Shown here: positions 1 to 11,525 of the stretch, piece by piece
Position numbering within the stretch: position 1 is the stretch's first letter
How the letters are laid out: every line of letters begins with the position of its first letter
Origin: Endomychus coccineus
Taxonomy: Eukaryota; Arthropoda; Insecta; Coleoptera; Endomychidae
Assembly (NCBI GenBank): GCA_958510875.1
Contig: OY294069.1
Location: 165,663,111 to 165,727,110 of the forward strand
DNA: 64,000 nucleotides
Direction of reading: 5' to 3'
Translations under genes and position numbers: made by a program
Notes under the pieces: model-generated
The model's database searches: none
The model's input: the letters and a program-made list of their open reading frames with translations, nothing else
Told to the model about the DNA's origin: nothing

Positions 1-345
1 GAGAAAATCGATTTGCACGCTACTGATACTAATTGACGTCAATGAATAGCAGTTTCTGCCTTGATTACAATATATCGCTGTTGGGGCGGTCCAGTTATAC
101 AAAATTATACACTAATTAACAAAATTCCTCTATTTTTAGCTCGAACAGTATAGACAGGTTCGCCCTACTTCATGTTTTCGACAGTAAGAATGAGATAGGC
201 GTAGGACGTGACGCTCATGAACATGTACCGCTATCCGGTTCATAGCATTTGTGGAGAAATAATATAAGCAATAAAAGATGATGATAATAATTGATGGGTA
301 GGCATAGGAGCAGTAAAATCGCATGATTTGTCATGAAATGCATCA
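1..345. other. No recognisable gene
   Basis: AT-rich DNA with short open frames only. A cAMP-response-like TGACGTCA lies near position 36 and a GGGGCGGTCCA near 84. The same two words recur near 7827-7853, which may mark a decayed dispersed repeat. Nothing codes for a recognisable product. Confidence 0.5.
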
Positions 346-349
346 TTGT

Positions 350-600
350 GCTAGATCAAACCCAAAGTAACTGATATCTGGCTAAGATTCTAAAATTACC
401 CCGAGATATTTGACTTCCTTCGTCATGTTTCTCCCTTAAGGGTTAGAGGATCCATTCCGTCTAGTTTCCTTCTTCGGGTAAGAGCTACAATTGATTAAAG
501 CCTCTTTTTATGTCCATGTACTAACAGGTTCAGGGCCATTCACATTCTTACCGTACCGTAATATTGAACTTGCTTTGGCCTGTGTTGACTAATCATCTGC
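350..600 (-). mobile_element. Non-LTR retrotransposon RT fragment (inverted piece)
   Basis: Minus-strand translation gives the end of a LINE palm/thumb region, including the phrase TKEVKYLGVIL preceded by a decayed PKKETRRNGS stretch. YLGV(I/V)(L/F)D is a hallmark downstream of the RT catalytic core in Jockey/R1-type LINEs. Several stops and frameshifts make it a relic. It faces the RNase H part of a LINE that starts about 100 bp to the right on the other strand, so the two may be the halves of one 5'-inverted insertion. Confidence 0.45.
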
Positions 601-639
601 TTACCACCAAAGAACTATATGGAACGAGAATATGAAATA

Positions 640-1672
640 TACAGATTGGGTTTGTATCAGCGGTGTACAGGAGAGTTGTAGCGAGCCAGACCAATACCCT
701 CTAGATACACAAGGCCTGTAGGCTCGATCATAAAGTAACAAACCAGAGGCTACACTACAACTGGTCACCCGTACATCACGGCACAATGCGGCAATACCGA
801 CAGAATACCAAGCATGTGCTCGAGTTATGAGGAAGAGCTTAAGGAACAATCACCTCACAAAGTGTACTCGATTGTGTAAAGGAACTTACGGCACTAACAA
901 AGAATCCCAATAGAGTGACACTCGTATGGGAATCTGAGGAAATCAGACGCGAAGGGACTGAAACTGCCGTCGCACTGGCTAAAGCGGGGGGCAAAACCCT
1001 GAATGGACCAGAGCCAACCTGTGGCATTTCTCATGACACAGCGATATCTGTGATCCAAAAATGGCACGAGGCAGAGCACCGTGCCTATTGGAGGGAACTG
1101 CCCCGTATGCCGCACTCCAAGCGACTAATTGGAGATCTACAGCAGCAGCGAGTGAAAAATCTGCTGACATTCAGCAGACAGAAATACAGGATCTTGTTGC
1201 ATTCCTGACCGGACACTCCCCATGCAACAAACATCTCTACTTTATGAGGTAATAGAAAAAGTTTGTCAGACCTTATTAGAACTATAGCTTTTCAGCATGC
1301 TACCTAAAATATACTTTTAACATTATAAAGACGCATGTAGGAATTTGTAAGGGTTTTAATTAACCTCTACACGATGGGTCTGGTAGATCAGTCTACATGT
1401 AGGAGTTGCGGCGTTGAATAAGAGACACCCATGCATATGCTGTATCAGTGCACGGCATACGAGGTTGGTCGTTAGACATACCTTGGAGATGATAAAACTA
1501 CACCAGATTAAATTAGAAGTACCCCCTATCAGGCTAGTGAATGTCATAGAATACTCCGGACTGATGAGGAGATAGCAATTCTCTGGGAAGGAGAACCAAG
1601 CTCACGGGGGAGGGGTTTTAGTCGGTAAGAATCCGGCACACCCGGCGGCACCTCTACGCAAAAAAAACAGTA
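640..1672 (+). mobile_element. LINE 3' part: RNase H and C-terminal zinc knuckle (decayed)
   Basis: Plus-strand frames with shifts read as the end of a LINE ORF2. There is an RNase H-like N-terminal stretch (ACARVMRKSLRNNH, about 800-850), then CVKELTALTKNPNRVTLVW (about 870-935) and ALAKAGGKTLNGPEP (about 975-1020). The usual WVPGHSG segment is corrupted. Next come LVAFLTGHSPCNKHLY (about 1195-1240) and a cysteine knuckle STCRSCGVE...MHMLYQC (about 1395-1450). This order is typical of RNase-H-bearing I/R1/LOA-type LINEs. The A-rich stretch at about 1660-1672 may be the element's 3' end. Frameshifts and stops show it is dead. Confidence 0.7.
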
Positions 1673-1934
1673 AAACAAACGATCTATTATTTTTTTAGGA
1701 CATATATATGGACTTCCTGTTTAAACGGGGTTGTCAGATGTCAACTAAGTCCTTAGTTGTATCCCATTTGCTCCTTTTAATGGAAAAAACAGAATTTTAA
1801 AGCAAACACCATGCATAGTTATAATATACGAATTATTATTGTAAAAATCTATGTATTTAGGCTAGGAAATAAAGCAGACAAGGTCGAAAAAAAAATCGGA
1901 TGAACCGATTTTGATAATTTTTTTTAATCGATTC
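1673..1934. other. No recognisable gene
   Basis: AT-rich with homopolymer runs. Nothing recognised. Confidence 0.5.
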
Positions 1935-2262
1935 AGGAAGTCATTTAGAAAAAATGTTACCATTTTTTTTTCTAATGTGCATTTTAGCATTTCTACAGGG
2001 GAAAATGCATCTCTTTGAATGCACTTTCAGGAGATAATATTAAAAATGTTGCAAACATGTCCAAATATATCCAAAATATCTCACTCGGAGGTTTTTGGGG
2101 TCGCTGATTACGATTCCGGTGCCAGATTGTAACTACAACGCACATGGGGCTCAGTACATCCGGGTCATATCGTCGTCTCCAGAGAATTCGCAGAAATACC
2201 TTCTCCAAAGGAATGAAACCTGTTAGGGAGGTTCTCTTGAGCATACGGATCATGACCAAGAG
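1935..2262 (-). repeat. Dispersed repeat, copy 1
   Basis: This block matches 23740-24015 in the opposite orientation. Shared landmarks are the AGGAGATAATATTAAAAATG word, a run around 'gtttttggggtcgctga', the 'cagaaataccttct' word and 'gttagggaggttctcttgagcat'. The open frame through it (1993-2259, minus) has no recognisable domain. It is probably a non-coding repeat or a LINE untranslated region, because copy 2 abuts LINE sequence. Confidence 0.6.
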
Positions 2263-3194
2263 TTAATGATGCGATTATATCGCTCCTATATATTAATTTA
2301 CTTATGTTTATTTTTTTATTTACTTTAGCCTTTTTTGTGCTTCATTTCCTCGACTAATTATGATAATTACCAATGAGAGCATGTATGTACTTAATTTTCT
2401 ACTTTTACTTGAAAATTTTAATTAATCGTTCGTTCTTGAGTAATAATCATTCAACAATGTGTTAATTGTGCATTTAATAATGAGATAAGTAATATCCTAT
2501 TGTGTGACTTTCACAACCAAGAAAATTTTGTCGATAGTTGTCTCACGTTATATGTTTTAAAACTAAGTCACACGGAACCGTTTATTTTAAATTATAAGGA
2601 ACAGTTCTTCGTAATTTTTAAATAATTTATTGAAAATAATATATTCTAACATAACCTTACAGTTTCTTTGGGATAAGATAAATCACCCCTATATAAGAGT
2701 CCTCAACTATTAAATCTTCTGATGAAACAAAATTCAACTTACATACTTCAGATTTCATTTTTTTTTTGTAATATATGAGAAATACCTACATAAGTAATAA
2801 CGGGCATTAAATACTCAATTTCTTTAATCATGTGAAGCAATAACAATTTCTGGAGATAAATCGTCATTATTACGAATATCTGTAATGTCGCAATTATCAC
2901 AAAATGAATCTACATTAATAATTCCAAATGCTCCTTATTTTATGTTAAGAGATTCTGAAAATTGAATCTTTTTTCAGATTTATACAGCGATATATGATAC
3001 TGCCTTCAGATAAATTTGCAGTACCTACTTCGATTCAGTTCTCATACCATTTTTGGAATGAAATGAAGTATTCAGATGCAACATACTATTAACTAAACTC
3101 TAATGAGTTAAGATTGCCCCACGTTGTGGTGACAATTGATAAGTTAATCTCTACTGAGTTTATTAACTTTTAAGCTATTGCATATAGCTTTTAT
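2263..3194. other. No recognisable gene
   Basis: Strongly AT-rich, stops in all frames, no repeat structure recognised. Confidence 0.6.
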
Positions 3195-3239
3195 CGCGGG
3201 CTTTGAGCGCGGCGACCGAATCAAGAAAAAAAACAAAAC

Positions 3240-3300
3240 ACAAATACCGTAACGGAAATAGCTTAAAACAAAAAACAAATACCGTAACGGAAATAGCTTA
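3240..3300. repeat. Two-copy 35-bp tandem repeat
   Basis: The 26-base word beginning acaaataccgtaacgg occurs at 3240-3265 and again at 3275-3300 without change. It lies at the left edge of the diverged cargo-family copy. Confidence 0.85.
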
Positions 3301-3309
3301 ACGAAATAT

Positions 3310-4059
3310 CCTGACACCCACCATTCCGCCTACCATGTAGCTCGGCCGAGCTTAAAATTGTCGAAATGTTTCGAAATGTTAACTTTGAACCTTTTAAAAG
3401 GTCGTGATAGCCCCAAACTGGGTCGAAAACTGTTTCGAATTGGTTAATTTTCGATAAATCGAATGACGTTCACGTGAGAAGCGCGTAGCTTGCGAGTTAG
3501 AAAATTGAAAATTTACGGTACATAAATGTCTTAACGAGGACTTCTTGCATGCGGTTTTCGCTCCATGTCGTTAGTTTATGAACGGGGCCAACTAAATAGC
3601 ATAGTCTCGGGCCCCAAAATGTCGATTAAATAGGAAAATTTAATTAAAACAGTTTTGAGCTGTCACCTACTAGCAACTGACGTGCCACGTACGAAAGGGA
3701 ATTTTCTAGCTACTTAAATATACCGAAAGCGGGTAAAAGCTAGCGGCCCATAGCTCAAAATACTTTACTACAACTGGCGCCGGCCGCACGGGGTTAGAAA
3801 CGGCCCCAAATTAACAAAATAGAGGTAAAATGTATAAACTCTAGCTTACGTGCAGCGAGCTCCTGGAGGCATATGTCAAAATGTTTGCGTTCGTAGCTAA
3901 TTACATAAGACGTCTGTCGTTCATGCAATTGTGTTTTTATACAATTCGAACCTTCTAATTTCGATAGGCCACGTGAAAATCCCGGAGCCGGAAGCGTTCT
4001 CGAGATCTGAACGTTAAAACTTTCGTATAAATAAAATTGTGTTTGCAAGTAACTGTCAC
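3310..4059 (-). repeat. Diverged copy of the ~0.75-kb 'cargo' repeat
   Basis: Read on the minus strand, this is homologous to 36800-37640 and 60215-60945. Shared words include CTCCGGGATTTTCACG, CATATGCCTC, TTGGGGCCGTTTC, CATGGAGCGAAAAC and TTCTCACGTGAACGTCATTC. The two other copies sit between DD40D-type inverted ends; none are visible here. The open stretch at 3794-4105 (minus) is not kept open in the other copies, so I do not call a gene. It is more GC-rich than its surroundings. Confidence 0.75.
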
Positions 4060-4097
4060 CATAGATAACTCTACTACCGGTAGTAGAGTTATCTATG
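4060..4097. repeat. Perfect 38-bp palindrome
   Basis: 4060-4078 is the exact reverse complement of 4079-4097, with no spacer. The centre is TACCGGTA. It is bracketed by the direct hexamer TGTCAC at 4054-4059 and 4100-4105. It lies at the edge of the cargo repeat, where the other copies' inverted ends would be expected. Confidence 0.95.
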
Positions 4098-4105
4098 CTT
4101 GTCAC

Positions 4106-4207
4106 AGAATACTCTTCATAGAGATCAAGATGATACTCTTACGTGACGCCTTTTATGTTTCCCCTACGTGGCGTCTTTTGGTACTACACTATATGTTCAA
4201 CAGTCTA
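4106..4207. repeat. Fragment related to the 54.2-55.0 kb element
   Basis: Contains 'actcttacgtgacgcc' and 'cgtcttttggtactacac', which are close to 54820-54858 inside the 801-bp element in TFIP11 intron 4. Short and decayed. Confidence 0.5.
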
Positions 4208-4465
4208 TATAAAATTTGATTTTGAGGAAAAAAGTTCCTATTAACATATATGCAGACGCTTAGTTTTTGAGATACGTTGAAACTGAAACAAAAATTTCGT
4301 TTTTTGCAAATATCTCCGGAACTGTTTATCGTACAGGAAACATCTTTTGCGAACATTTTCTACTCATAGCAAGCTATGTTCTATGCTATCAAAAAATTTT
4401 TTACTCATAATTCGTGAAGATTTTGAAGGGGTAGTGGATGTTTTTCTGCCCAACTTTTTCCAGTG
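4208..4465 (+). mobile_element. Half copy of a DD41D-type foldback element
   Basis: Matches one arm of the foldback at 57167-58063. Shared words include 'aacatatatgcagacgcttag', 'atatctccggaac', 'cgtacaggaaaca', 'gtaagctatgttct' in variant form, and 'gaagattttgaaggggtagt'. Only one arm is present and the terminal CAGGGTGT is missing, so it is a truncated non-autonomous copy. Confidence 0.75.
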
Positions 4466-6511
4466 GCGTAGTGCTATGCAATAGCTTTACCGCGGCAGTC
4501 CCCGAGTGTTACACGTTTCATTTTTTTATATTATGAATTATATTTGTAATGAAATTTTTCTTTTTAACTCCGGCTAGCTCTTTATTGATTTTTATTCTAC
4601 TTTGATTGAATTGATATTATTATTATATTATATGGAATGAAATAAAAACTTTATTTAAAATGTTAAAACTTTTATAATCTATTTATTTATGAACCCTGTA
4701 TCATGTGAAATCTTTCAAATATTTACAAATTAACTTTATGCTCCTAAAATCGTCTATGCTTACAAATTTCTTTATGCTTTAAAATTCTCTATGTTTTAAG
4801 TTAACCTCAATTTCCTTAAAATTAATACATAATCACAATAACAATTTAACATTCAGATACTACTATACAATGATGAAATTTTAAATAGACTCACTTGTTA
4901 TATCCTACAAATATTAGAATAAATGTTAGTAATGTTCCGTAGGTTTTGATATCTTCTTATTTTGTTTGGTAATTCACTTTTAAAACATTTACTCTGCTAT
5001 ACACAATTACAGGTAACACTTTTCTTCTTATTCAGGAACTTGTTGATAATTGTTTTATTCTTTTTTAAGATATAAAACTTTGTTGTTTATTACAAACTGG
5101 AAGCTTGTTTAATAATTTTCAGCCAATCAGGTAATTCTTCTGAATATCTAGATAACTATTCCCATTGTTGAAACTGACAGTTCTTTAGTATTATTGAATT
5201 TTGACACATCTTAATTGTTGTATTGACCAATAGGAATTTAGTATTTTGAAATTTTTGATATATTGAAGATTTTCAAATTGATTGAAGTTATTGTTCATTC
5301 TACTATTTGAATTCATGTTACCAATCTTTTTTTCCCATATTTTGATATATAATAACCTACGATTAGGTTCCAATTAACTTAATAATTATGATTATTATGT
5401 CTATTTTGACAGTTGTCATTGCTCAAATTTAATACATGATTTAAAATATAAATGAAACTTATACAACTTTGTAGAACTGAAATTTCTTAATACTATCTTA
5501 CATCTATTACTTATTCTTAACCTATTCTAATAGTTTGCTATCTTCAGATAGTCTTTAAATCATTTTAATTATGATTTTCCCCTTTCGTATCACTGTACGT
5601 TTATCAACTTTTCACTGTTTCTTCTTTACACTCCTATAAACTACTTTACATTTTGGTTTTTGTTATTATACAATCTTTAATATCTTATTCTACTTATATA
5701 TTTAACTTTAAATAATGTTTTTAATTCCATATTATATATACTTTTTAAACTTTTCTATTTTTAATGTTTCGGTAAATCCTAATTCTACCATTTTATTTTA
5801 TATCGGAAATGAAATCATAACGATACATGGTCCCCATCTTTATCGAATCTCCCTCGCACATAATAAATCACGATACACGGCTGATTTAAACTCAATTTGT
5901 ATAGGCATAATTGAAGTCGTATGTGATCGAGGACAACAAATACTGTTGCTCAAGTGTTAAAACCGTAGTCATTCTTCTCAAGTTTCCAACAACAACAATC
6001 TACAAATGAAACAGATCGTATTCCTCAACAAAATGCCTCCTGACACGCAAAGCACTATGTCTCGATCATGCTCTAAAAAAATAAAATTGTAAAAAGAACC
6101 TGTCCCACTCTACTTCACAGTTTCCGAATTTAATTTAAGAGAGAGAACAGCAAAGTATTACTATCCTTCAAGTGTTTGATCAGACATATTGTTAATTTGA
6201 GCCTAAATAACATGGGTACATTGCAAAAAGTAATCAAACAATAAAACTTACACATGTACCTATTATTTCAATAACAGTTCAAGTGCTAAATATAGCTGGA
6301 ATGTCTTAATATTTGCTGTGCAATATAATGATTAGCTATATATTTTATGACAGCGGCTAAATATGATCGAATAAATACTGAAAATCAATATTTAATAAGA
6401 TGTTTTGAACATTCTGAGGAAGAACTATGTAGACCAATTGTAAAAATTAGTTATGAAAATACATAATAGCGAAGCTCTATTTTACAACCACAACCGTGGA
6501 TAGTAGACATA
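4466..6511. other. No recognisable gene
   Basis: About 2 kb of very AT-rich DNA. Open frames of 60-81 codons occur (5191-5373 minus, 5715-5960 plus) but show no domain, signal peptide with body, or conserved motif. I see no repeat boundaries. Confidence 0.6.
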
Positions 6512-6619
6512 CGAGGGCAATGTGAAAAGTCCCTGAAAAATGAAACAAGAAATGATTTATTTGGTCAAAATTCATTTTATTTCTCAACATAATCTCCTTG
6601 TTGCCCGATACGCTTCGTA
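6512..6619 (-). mobile_element. mariner-A 3' terminal fragment
   Basis: Begins after a TA with the family terminus CGAGGGCAATGTGAAAAGT and reads inward as the reverse complement of the mariner-A 3' end (compare 28470-28580), as far as the last codons (GDYVEK). The rest of the element is absent. Confidence 0.85.
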
Positions 6620-6771
6620 CATAAATTCTTGGGAAATTATGTCACATTAACACAGATGTCTACCATATTTCATCCCTATTGTTTTTAAAAGAAATCGTGT
6701 AATAAATACACCATTTTCTGAAGGGTTGGAAATTTAAAAAAAGTTTACGCCGTCCTTCAACAGTTTGTAAC

Positions 6772-6842
6772 AAACGGCGATGTGGAGAAGGGGCTAGGAC
6801 AGTTGGCTTCTACTAAGTAGACTTAGGTTCGATTCCCAGAAA
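6772..6842 (+). repeat. tRNA-like / SINE-like patch
   Basis: Contains a near-consensus RNA polymerase III B box, GGTTCGATTCC (about 6828-6838), with a 4-of-5 bp T stem. Upstream is a small hairpin (TCTAC/GTAGA) at anticodon-arm distance. The A box and acceptor stem are poor, so it is not a functional tRNA. A decayed tRNA-derived SINE head is the best guess. Confidence 0.3.
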
Positions 6843-8832
6843 CAGAAAATTTCTTTTTGTACATTTTTTAAAATTAATCTGAATCTTATTTAGTTGTGTG
6901 AAGATAATGAAATTTATTTCATTTTATTTACACTAATGTGAAGATCATTTCATAGAATATGAAACAATTATATAAAAATCAGTAACCAAATCAAATGATT
7001 TGGGAAAAGCAACTTTGCCACGCACTGGTTTGAAACTGACCCTGGAAGAATTGATATTTAATGACAGGTATGAACACTAGACTGTGCCAAAAAAAATGTT
7101 TTTTTTTGGCCAATATATCTTTCCGAAAGTGGATATGGCGACTGAAACGCATTAAATATGTTAGAATGTAATAATATGTCCCAGTTGTCAAATCTGCCGT
7201 TATTGTAGCACAGTGACATGAAACTTCTCAAAAATCGAGGAAAAACGTCGAAAAACACTGTTTTGACTTGATGGACCTTCAAATATTGTCCATTTGGTTG
7301 GGATTTGGTGAACCCAAATGAATTTCAACGGGGAACAATATACTCGATGAAGAGCGAAATCCAAAAATACCGATTTTTTAGGGCGCAGTCTAATGGACAC
7401 GGCGTTGAAGTGCAGCGACCCCAACAACCACTCCTTCGGTCCTTGTATGCAAACATATCTTGTTCAATTCTTCAAACAGCGGAATTGGATTTCTCGATGC
7501 TATTTCATTATCTTGTCTTCTGAATTGAAATTCATATTAATAATAGATCGATCGAGATGTATTATGCATCAACATCCTCTTCCGGAGGTGGAAGAAAGGG
7601 GCATTAAACTTATAGCGTAAGTAGTTTCGTGTTCTTAATATAACTTACTACGCAACTTTCATTGCTAAAGAATTGCGAATAATGAGTAACGTAAGAATTC
7701 ACAAACTTTTTCGAATACCGGTCTTATTAAAATTATCATTTGCATAACAATTGAATTACAATGCCACTATGATTCATCGGCACTAGCGATGGTTTATTTT
7801 AATGTAAATCGAACGATGGAAAGGGGCGGTCCATTGACATAGCTGACGTCAATTGTATTCGTGCTTTGTAAACATAATTATAAATTATTATCAGATTATG
7901 ATCTGATTTAATTCTATTTATACCGCGTAGTATGCACGAAATGTTTTGGTTGAATCTCTGAACTCATGTTCACATAATTAAATTCTACATCGTGTATTTA
8001 ATCATCGTTTAGCAAATAATATTAATACAATGTAAGGTATGTCTTCTCCATATGCATTCATCAACTAAAGATGCCCAAAGTCATTTCGAAGAATATTGAA
8101 GAATAAACACACTTTTCGTGTCAAAATCGATAGACAAAGTTTTAGTTCTCCAGAACAACACGTCCATTAGTTCCAGGCAGCTGCTTCGCTCTTCTTACGA
8201 GCGCATCAATGGAACAAGGCAGACGATGGAGTCACTAGTCAACCATCTGCGGCAGAGTACAGCTACCACCTTCGAAAATGTTTGGTGAACCTAGAAGTTC
8301 CAACACCATCTGCCGGAAAGCAGATGTCCCATTGAGAATGATATTCACAATGCCAGGCATTGATAATACAGTTCTCGCGATTCAAAGATTCGACGGAAAA
8401 ACAGTCCGAAATACAACAGTCAAGTGACGGTCCCGAAACAATGCAGAGTGAAATACAAACACGATTTCGGGTAATTGTCTTATATACGTCCTTCTCGATT
8501 TTTGAACTTTTTGACAGACACATTAAACGTAAATATTGTGCAAATGAAGAGTACTCCAGGATCGGGGAGCGAACAGGGGTGCTGGGTGGGTAAAACGCTT
8601 GTTATAAATGTTGCACGTTCAGTAATTGTGGTGCTCCCAGTTTTTTGACATGTTCTGAAATATTGACAACACGAATCAGGACCGTACCAACAGATGTACA
8701 GTTAATAGACGGGATCTTACCGGCTTTTTCCGTTTTTATCGAAATTAATAGATTTTTAATCTACAAGGGCAAGGGTAATTGTTGATGAATCTGAAATATG
8801 CATTGAAAGCACAGAGAACGAATAATGCGTGT
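6843..8832. other. No recognisable gene
   Basis: About 2 kb with scattered short open frames. The stretches 7060-7620 and 8150-8590 are less AT-rich and carry overlapping frames of 70-90 codons (for example 8263-8523 minus). None shows a known motif. They may be decayed mobile DNA. Confidence 0.5.
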
Positions 8833-8950
8833 GTTTTTTTTTGGGGGAGGGGAATCTTCTTTATGGACACCCAGGGAAGATGTTCCTGGGTAGTATGGGA
8901 CTCGAACAGAAGCCCCATACCCACCAGAACCCCCTTATTCCTTATTAGAA
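8833..8950 (-). repeat. SINE-like element with short A tail (candidate)
   Basis: On the minus strand a B-box-like TGTTCGAGTCCC is followed by an imperfect stem-loop (CCCAGG...CCTGGG) and then a C-rich stretch ending in a run of A. That order fits a tRNA-derived SINE. No second copy is visible in the window. Confidence 0.35.
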
Positions 8951-9010
8951 GTCAAGAAATATATAAATTTTCCACTCTGCACCGATTTCGTATAAATTTA
9001 TACCACCCCA

Positions 9011-9335
9011 CGCCCTATTATGGCTTCAAATCGACATCAAATCCATCCAACAGCTCTGCATAATATACGCCGGTGATCGTTTTGCACTTCTCAAGGTAAT
9101 TGATATGGACGATACCGTGTGCATCCACTTTGGCCTTTTTCGACTTCGATTCGCCAGGACAAGTCCACTTTTTCGACTGTTCTTTGGTCTCTCGTGTGTG
9201 TTGTAAAGGATCCATGTTTCGTCCACGGTTCTTATCCTCCAAAGTAGGCGTTTGTTTCAGTGATGACCTCATCGTTGGAGCGAAATCAGACCAATTCATG
9301 CACTTTTGTCATTGCGACAGCGGACTTTTCCCATT
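9011..9335 (-). mobile_element. mariner-A relic, rearranged
   Basis: Minus-strand frames give mariner transposase phrases in the wrong order. A C-terminal piece (NDEVITETNAYF-like, and the 'mtKvHEL' strip) precedes the central piece (NMDPLQHTRE...SKKAKVDAHGIVHINYLEK...GVYYAELLDGFDVDLK). The segment between GES and AHGIVHI is deleted. No TIRs are visible. Confidence 0.75.
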
Positions 9336-9888
9336 CCCCTCGCAGTATAACCATACTTTTTTAGAAAAATATATTGATAAGACTCATTAGTTTCGTTTAG
9401 AGTAAAAAAACATTTAAGCACGGGCCTATTTATACATGTAAAATTTGCAAACTTCTTCCAATTTCAATATGGACGACAAACTCGAATCACTTTTCTTAAT
9501 GCTAAAACAGTGGATATTATAAAATACCTCAATCACTCTTAGAAGCCTTGACTGGCCCAATTAATTAATTAATAAATGCTAATTTCGTTTTCTTCTGCTT
9601 TTTTAATTACGTCTTCGTGTGAATATTCTTGCCTAAATTCTGTCAGGTCACTATTTATTACAATTATTCTAGTTAATTGACTATTATATCGTCATCATTA
9701 TTATAAATAAATGTTCACTCGTATTAACTTCAATTGTTTTAAGATAATATTTTAATTTTTATACACAAGCATTATGCATAGGGACTGTGAATAGCGTCAA
9801 CTAAAAAAAATCCCAAACATTATTTTGTGATAAATTGTTCTAGTAAATTATTTGTAGTAGTTTTATAAAATTTAAATAAGCTCTGAAC
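9336..9888. other. No recognisable gene
   Basis: AT-rich spacer, nothing recognised. Confidence 0.6.
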
Positions 9889-11262
9889 TTATTTTATTTC
9901 TTAACTTAATCTCCTTGTAGGCCCGATACACTTCGTTCAACTTTTTTCTAATTTTTCAATCCCTTCCAAAATAATACGATTCAGGCAATCTTTCAGAATA
10001 GGCGTTTGTTTCAGCGATGACCTCATTGTTGGAATCAAATTTCTTTCCGACGAGCCATTTCTTCAAGTTTAGAAATAGATAAAATCGCAGCGCAGTTGAT
10101 GCAATTTTGCCATTACGATTGCGGACTTGTGCGCCGATGCGTTGTTCTGGAGGAAGAGCCACTTTATTCTTTGCCAAATGCGTCTGCTTTCGCTTCAAAT
10201 CTTCGTCGAATCCCCTTTTCAAGGTAATCGATATGGACGATACTGTGTGCATCCCAAAAAACTGTCGCCACGACTTTGTTGGCCGATAAACCCATTTTGG
10301 TCTTTTTCGGCTTCGATTCGCCACGGTTTCGACTGTTCTTTGTTCTCTGGTGTGTTGTGATGGATCCATGTTTCGTACACGGTAACGAAACGGAGTAAAA
10401 TATCCTTCTTATCGTGCTTGAACATCGCCAAACACTCCTTCGAAGTTGTCACACGGTCGCGCTTGTTGTCAAAAGAGAGCAACATCGGCACCCATCAGGC
10501 ATATAGATTTCTCATATTCAAAGATGGTGGTTCCCGCATATATAGAACGACCAACTATACCCTCATCTCTTGCGCAGTGGCGACACAATCTTCTACATGC
10601 GGCGATAAAGCTTTCTACAATCATTCCATAATCTATATAGTATTGAGTGATTAGTGATTGCTGCTAGATAACTTTGCTAATCTTTTATCAAGAACAATAA
10701 TATTCCGAAAATCATTCTTCATTAGCATGCATGGCGAGTTCTAGTCAATTTGTGTATGTGGTAGCTATTACTAACAACATATATAGATATAACAGACATC
10801 TTCGTTTTAGATCTATTGAAGATGAAGTTTTTGAGCTTATCCTATTTGCTATTAATTTTATACATTTATGTGGATCACATGAACTACATAAGCCTCAGCA
10901 AGCCCAATAGTTGAAGCTTGCATTTTGCCTTCTTGTAATCAGGAGTTTTCGCAAGTTATTGTTAAATTGAATGAAGTCAGCATGGTGTGAAGAGAGAAGT
11001 GTAAAATGAGTGGTTGAAAGTTAAATTGTTCCGTACCCTGTCGGTTGAAATGCCCATAGCCTCAACAATCTCTGCACTTTAACTCGCCGTTCGTCCAATA
11101 TCATACCATGGATTTTATCGACTATTTCTGGCGTTGTAACCTCAATTGGACGACCAGAACAATCGGCGTCCTTTGTGGTCATACTATCACAACTAAAATC
11201 AGTAAACCACTCGTGTATCGGTTCAATCTATGGTGAAAAGTCCCCATAATGTTTAACAAGCG
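9889..11262 (-). mobile_element. mariner-A transposase relic, body (split by an insert)
   Basis: Two collinear minus-strand blocks. 11262-11030 gives the N-terminal part (EWFTDFSCDSMTTKDADCSG, then RPIEVTTPEIVDKIHGMILD). 10513-9889 gives WVPMLLSFDNKRDRVTTSKE, the VYETWIHHNTPE strip (first catalytic D changed to Y), then the C-terminal half through LFLNLKKWLVGKKF. The 10514-11029 stretch between them has no mariner sequence and looks like an insert. Many stops; the 3' TIR is lost. With 15657-15825 it probably represents one copy split by the LINE at 11270-15656. Confidence 0.8.
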
Positions 11263-11525
11263 ATGCTTTGGTTTACGTAATTTATTTATTCATTTGTTTA
11301 ATCTTACACTGATCAACAGGTATAAATCCAATTAAAGATCAGGACAATGCATAAGAAAATATATAAATTAACAATTATTATCTAAGCTAAATCTAAATAA
11401 AACTATACTCTAGTCCGAGAGGAGACAAAATCAAAAAGAAAAAGAAAGAATAGCCAAAAATATTTAACACAGCAATGAACAAAGAGAAAAAAGAAAGAAA
11501 GTGTTGAAAAAGTATGAATTTTGTT

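Noticed and set aside
1562..1592. CTGATGAGGAGATAGC... as a second hammerhead core
   Set aside because: The GAAA core does not follow the possible stem II and no stem I or III can be drawn. The sequence is better read as LINE coding DNA.
6772..6842. Functional tRNA gene
   Set aside because: Acceptor stem and D arm do not fold; only the T arm and a small hairpin fit.
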